Source: CAG-826 sp964583155
GTDB lineage: Bacteria; Bacillota_I; Bacilli_A; RFN20; CAG-826
Length of the DNA: 64,000 nucleotides
NCBI GenBank assembly: GCA_964583155.1
Contig: CAZOUY010000005.1
Coordinates: forward strand, 1-64,000
Direction of reading: 5' to 3'
Position 1 is the first letter of the stretch; each line of letters opens with the position of its first letter. The notes beneath the pieces were generated by a model that searched no databases, had not been told where the DNA came from, and worked only from the letters and a program-made list of their open reading frames with translations. A program made the translations under genes and the position numbers. Shown here piece after piece: positions 61,308 to 64,000 of the stretch.

Positions 61308-62107
61308 AACATCATGGAGATTTTTGTTATTTAACTGATATCGGAAAAAAACGATCCGTCAATGAAGATTGTTCGATGATCATCAACAACGCTCATGGCG
61401 ATACTTTGATGATGGTCTGCGATGGCATGGGAGGGCATCAAAAGGGTGATGTCGCCGCCCGATTAACCATCGATCTATTGATGGATGCTTTTAATAAAAA
61501 GGAACGCTTTGTAACGGTACGAGGCGCTAGAAAATGGTTAGAAAGAACTATTCGATCGATTAACGAGGCGGTCTATAATCGCGAAAAGGATGTTTCGTAT
61601 GTTGAGCATATGGGAACAACCTTAGTCGCTTGTCTTATTCTCACCAAATCGATTGTTGTGGCCAATATTGGCGATTCCCGAGCGTATGTTTTGCGTACGA
61701 AAGAAAATGAAGAGGTCTATGATTTTGAGCAGGTGACAAGCGATGATACCATCGCCGAATATTTGGTGAATATGGGCCGAATCAAAAAGGAAGATCGCGA
61801 GCATTTTACCTCGCGGCATATTTTAACCAATGCGATCGGCTTATTTCCTTCGGTGCGCTTGGAAATTAAGGTTTTGCCCTTTACGGAATTGAAATCTTCG
61901 CAGGACAATAAAAAGGATTGTTATACGATTTCAAGCATTTTATTATGCTCGGATGGTCTTTTTTCGATGCTGAATAAAGAAGAAATATTATCGTCACTGA
62001 CGATGGATGAAGAAATTGAAAATAAGGCCGAAAGCTTAATTACGATGGCCAATAATAACGGAGGCGATGATAATATCGCGATCGCTTTATGGGAGACATC
62101 TTTATAA
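61304..62107 (+). CDS. prpC: PP2C-type Ser/Thr phosphatase (Stp/PrpC)
   Basis: 267 residues. Metal-binding motifs VCDGMGGHQKGD near residue 38, GDSRAYVLR near 124, SDGLFSML near 215 and GGDDNIAIAL near 253 match bacterial PP2C phosphatases. It removes phosphate from targets of the PrkC-like kinase encoded next. Insertions around 195-215 (KSSQDNKKDCY) are unlike the Bacillus protein. It overlaps rlmN and lies one base before the kinase gene. Confidence 0.95.
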   Translation: MKHHGDFCYLTDIGKKRSVNEDCSMIINNAHGDTLMMVCDGMGGHQKGDVAARLTIDLLMDAFNKKERFVTVRGARKWLERTIRSINEAVYNREKDVSYVEHMGTTLVACLILTKSIVVANIGDSRAYVLRTKENEEVYDFEQVTSDDTIAEYLVNMGRIKKEDREHFTSRHILTNAIGLFPSVRLEIKVLPFTELKSSQDNKKDCYTISSILLCSDGLFSMLNKEEILSSLTMDEEIENKAESLITMANNNGGDDNIAIALWETSL

Positions 62108-62108
62108 T

Positions 62109-62972
62109 ATGGAAATCGGTTATCTTTTAGATCATCGTTTTCGTATCCTTTCCTTTATCAGCGAGGGGAGTACGGCCTTAGTGTATCGAGCGTATGATGA
62201 AGTGCTTAAAAGAGATGTCGCTATCAAAATGATGCGCGATGATTTTTTAGTCGCCAATGATCGTTATGAAAATTTTGCTCGCGAAGCCGATTATCTAGCG
62301 AGCTTACGTCATATTAATATCATTCGGATTTACGGATTCGGCTATGATAACCGCCTTCCTTATTTGGTGGTCGAATTGGCAAAGGGCAAAACGCTTTCTC
62401 ATCTTTTGGAGACCCACGGGCGTTTTCGCTTTCAAGAGGCAAAGGCCATCATGAAGCAATTATTAGCCGCGATTATTTTTACGCATCAATGCGGATTATT
62501 GCATCGTGATATTAAGCCACAGAATATCTTTTATGGTGCTGATGGTTCTTTGAAAATCAGCGATTTTGGAATCGCGATCGCTCTTCAAAATGAAGTTTTT
62601 TCTTCCTCAAAGGTCTATGGCTCCTTACCATATTTAGCTCCTGAGGTTATCCAAGGACAGTCACCATCGGTGCAGAGCGATATCTATGCGCTAGGAATAA
62701 CCTTTTATGAGATTTTAACAGGACATTTGCCTTTTAATGGGGAGAGCGTTGAGGAGATCGCCAAGATGCATATCTCGCATTCCTTTCCATCCTTAAAAAA
62801 GGATAATATCGTCAATTATGAAGAGATCGATAGCGTCTTACGCAAGGCCTGCGCTAAAAATCCTTTAGATCGCTATAAAGATGCCGAATCGATGCTTGAG
62901 GATTTATCTCGCATCGAGGATGGTAAAAAAACGAAGAAAAAGTCATGGTTTCGAAGACTTTGGAGGTTTTAA
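62109..62972 (+). CDS. prkC: Ser/Thr protein kinase (PrkC-like, cytosolic, without PASTA domains)
   Basis: 287 residues, kinase domain only (about 8-270). The Gly loop SEGSTALVYRA, Lys in VAIKMM, HRDIKPQNI, the DFGIA segment, SLPYLAPEV and DIYALGITFYE are intact. Canonical PrkC has a membrane segment and three to four PASTA domains; here the protein ends in a basic tail KKTKKKSWFRRLWRF instead. That tail could contact the membrane (inference). The start at 62109 lies one base after the prpC stop; a longer in-frame start inside prpC is unlikely. Confidence 0.93.
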   Translation: MEIGYLLDHRFRILSFISEGSTALVYRAYDEVLKRDVAIKMMRDDFLVANDRYENFAREADYLASLRHINIIRIYGFGYDNRLPYLVVELAKGKTLSHLLETHGRFRFQEAKAIMKQLLAAIIFTHQCGLLHRDIKPQNIFYGADGSLKISDFGIAIALQNEVFSSSKVYGSLPYLAPEVIQGQSPSVQSDIYALGITFYEILTGHLPFNGESVEEIAKMHISHSFPSLKKDNIVNYEEIDSVLRKACAKNPLDRYKDAESMLEDLSRIEDGKKTKKKSWFRRLWRF

Positions 62973-62973
62973 G

Positions 62974-63834
62974 ATGAAAAAAGGAAGAATCTTAGCCTCC
63001 GCATATGGGACCTATCAAGTAATAAGCGAGGGACAAAGCTACCTTTTGAAGCCACGCGGTCTTTTGCGCTTTCAGGGTGTGAAGCCGATGGTGGGCGATT
63101 TTTGTCTCTTTGATGACGAGCAGGAAATGATCATGGAAATTTTGCCTAGAAAAAATATGCTCTATCGTCCGATGATTGCGAATATCGATCGCGCTTATGT
63201 CATCATGTCGGTCGTGAAGCCGGATTATTCTCCGCTTCTAGTCGATAAATTTTTAACCTATCTATTAGGCCAACAAATCGCTCCCGCTCTCATCATCACC
63301 AAAATGGATTGCTGCCATGAAGATGAAAAGATGGAGGAATGGAAGAGAATTTATGAATCCTTGGGAATTCCGGTTTATTTTTCCTCCTTGAATGACAAGA
63401 ATGATTATGAGAGGCTCAAGGAAGCGTTAAAGACGGAAACCAGTGTTTTTATCGGGCAATCCGGGGTCGGTAAATCGTCCTTGCTCAATTATCTTTTCCC
63501 AAAATGGGAGAGGAAGATTGGGGAATATTCTTCTTCCTTGGGACGAGGTAAGCATCAGACCAAAGAAGTGATTTTATTACCCTATGAAGAGGGCTATGTG
63601 GCGGATACACCGGGCTTTTCAAGCTTGGATCTACGATTGACGATCGAAGAAATAAGCCATTATTTTCCGGGCTTTTCTTCCTATATCGGCCAATGCTTTT
63701 TTAGGGATTGTCACCATCTTCATGAAAAGGGCTGTTCTTTAAAAAAAGCGGTCGAAGAGGGAAGGTATCCGTTAACGCTCTATGAGCATTATGTTGATTT
63801 GGTATCGCAAATAAATGATTCAAAAAGGAGATAA
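62974..63834 (+). CDS. rsgA: Small ribosomal subunit biogenesis GTPase RsgA
   Basis: 286 residues, circularly permuted GTPase. An N-terminal OB fold (about 1-65) comes first, then G4 ITKMD near 108, the P-loop GQSGVGKSS near 165 and G3 DTPGFSSLD near 212. A zinc finger with Cys-x-x-x-x-Cys-His-x-x-His-x-x-x-x-Cys (CFFRDCHHLHEKGC) lies near 240. It matures 30S subunits. The start at 62974 follows TGGAGG. It lies one base after the kinase gene and five before rpe. Confidence 0.96.
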   Translation: MKKGRILASAYGTYQVISEGQSYLLKPRGLLRFQGVKPMVGDFCLFDDEQEMIMEILPRKNMLYRPMIANIDRAYVIMSVVKPDYSPLLVDKFLTYLLGQQIAPALIITKMDCCHEDEKMEEWKRIYESLGIPVYFSSLNDKNDYERLKEALKTETSVFIGQSGVGKSSLLNYLFPKWERKIGEYSSSLGRGKHQTKEVILLPYEEGYVADTPGFSSLDLRLTIEEISHYFPGFSSYIGQCFFRDCHHLHEKGCSLKKAVEEGRYPLTLYEHYVDLVSQINDSKRR

Positions 63835-63839
63835 AGAAC

Positions 63840-64000
63840 ATGAAAAATATTATAGTTGCCCCCTCGTTACTAGCGTGTCAAAAGGGGCATGAAAAAGAGC
63901 AAATATCATTATTAGCGTCATCCGGGGCTGATTGGCTGCATTATGATGTGATGGATGGAATATTCGTCCCCAATAAGGCCTTAAGCGTCGAAGAATGTCA
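63840..64000 (+). CDS. rpe: Ribulose-phosphate 3-epimerase, 5' part (runs off the window)
   Basis: Only the first 53 codons are inside the window. VAPSLLAC at the start and WLHYDVMDGIFVPN near residue 36 are the family signature, including the metal-binding His and Asp. AAGGAG lies seven bases upstream of the ATG. The position directly after rsgA is the usual one in Bacillota. It interconverts ribulose-5-phosphate and xylulose-5-phosphate. Confidence 0.93.
   Translation, partial: MKNIIVAPSLLACQKGHEKEQISLLASSGADWLHYDVMDGIFVPNKALSVEEC

Noticed and set aside
62067..62108. A longer kinase start inside prpC
   Set aside because: The extra 14 residues do not match kinases, and ATG 62109 follows the prpC stop directly.
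1..64000. Mycoplasma genetic code (TGA as Trp)
   Set aside because: TGA ends yigZ, mrp and atpB at the expected places, and Trp is coded by TGG in conserved motifs.

Overview
The window is chromosomal DNA of a low-GC Gram-positive bacterium. A/T-rich codons, strong AAGGAG-type ribosome binding sites, short intergenic gaps and rho-independent terminators all point to Bacillota. TGA is used as a stop codon (yigZ ends at 9100-9102, mrp at 9924-9926, atpB at 38149-38151), so this is not a Mycoplasma-type code 4 genome. Many lipoproteins, a small PrkC-like kinase and an eroded rsmB suggest an uncultured gut Bacilli lineage near Erysipelotrichia or Acholeplasma. That placement is inference. A CwlJ-type spore cortex hydrolase hints at spore-forming ancestry.

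Layout. 1-3.5 kb: tRNA-Ser, rdgB, tRNA-Asp and tRNA-Gly, trxA, a TraX-like membrane protein and a CPBP protease. 3.7-8.4 kb: a giant membrane-anchored repeat protein. 8.5-15.1 kb: yigZ, mrp, pepP, an AlkD-like glycosylase, malQ and glpK. 15.2-22.2 kb: a degenerate RAYT-type transposase homologue, two exported proteins of unknown function and a surface 5'-nucleotidase. 22.2-27.6 kb: addB and addA. 27.6-30.2 kb: a three-gene ABC importer on the minus strand. 30.4-35 kb: unknown genes and an ECF sigma / anti-sigma / lipoprotein operon. 35-36.7 kb: a uridine-kinase-like gene whose promoter carries a catabolite-response (cre) site. 36.9-43.8 kb: a complete F-type ATP synthase operon (atpIBEFHAGDC) whose c subunit carries a predicted two-carboxylate Na+ site. 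44-48.9 kb: GNAT-like protein, thioredoxin-like lipoprotein, pyrophosphatase, transaldolase, CwlJ-like hydrolase, choline-kinase-like protein and trmL.

From 48.9 kb to the end the order is rqcH, (insertion), gmk, priA, unknown, rsmB-like, rlmN, stp, prkC, rsgA, rpe. This matches the conserved Bacillus order yloA ... gmk ... priA ... rsmB, rlmN, prpC, prkC, rsgA, rpe. Between rqcH and gmk sits one 1606-residue gene (50484-55304). It joins about 23 Sel1 repeats, a TIR domain that keeps a candidate catalytic Glu, and a NACHT/STAND NTPase. Its order (solenoid, TIR, NACHT) differs from the usual effector-NTPase-sensor order. It is the best candidate in the window for an undescribed immune-like system.

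Other points of note are a lipoprotein-type signal on ATP synthase subunit a, an rsmB homologue without its catalytic cysteines, a PrkC-like kinase without membrane or PASTA parts, and a G9 tract at the AlkD ribosome binding site.
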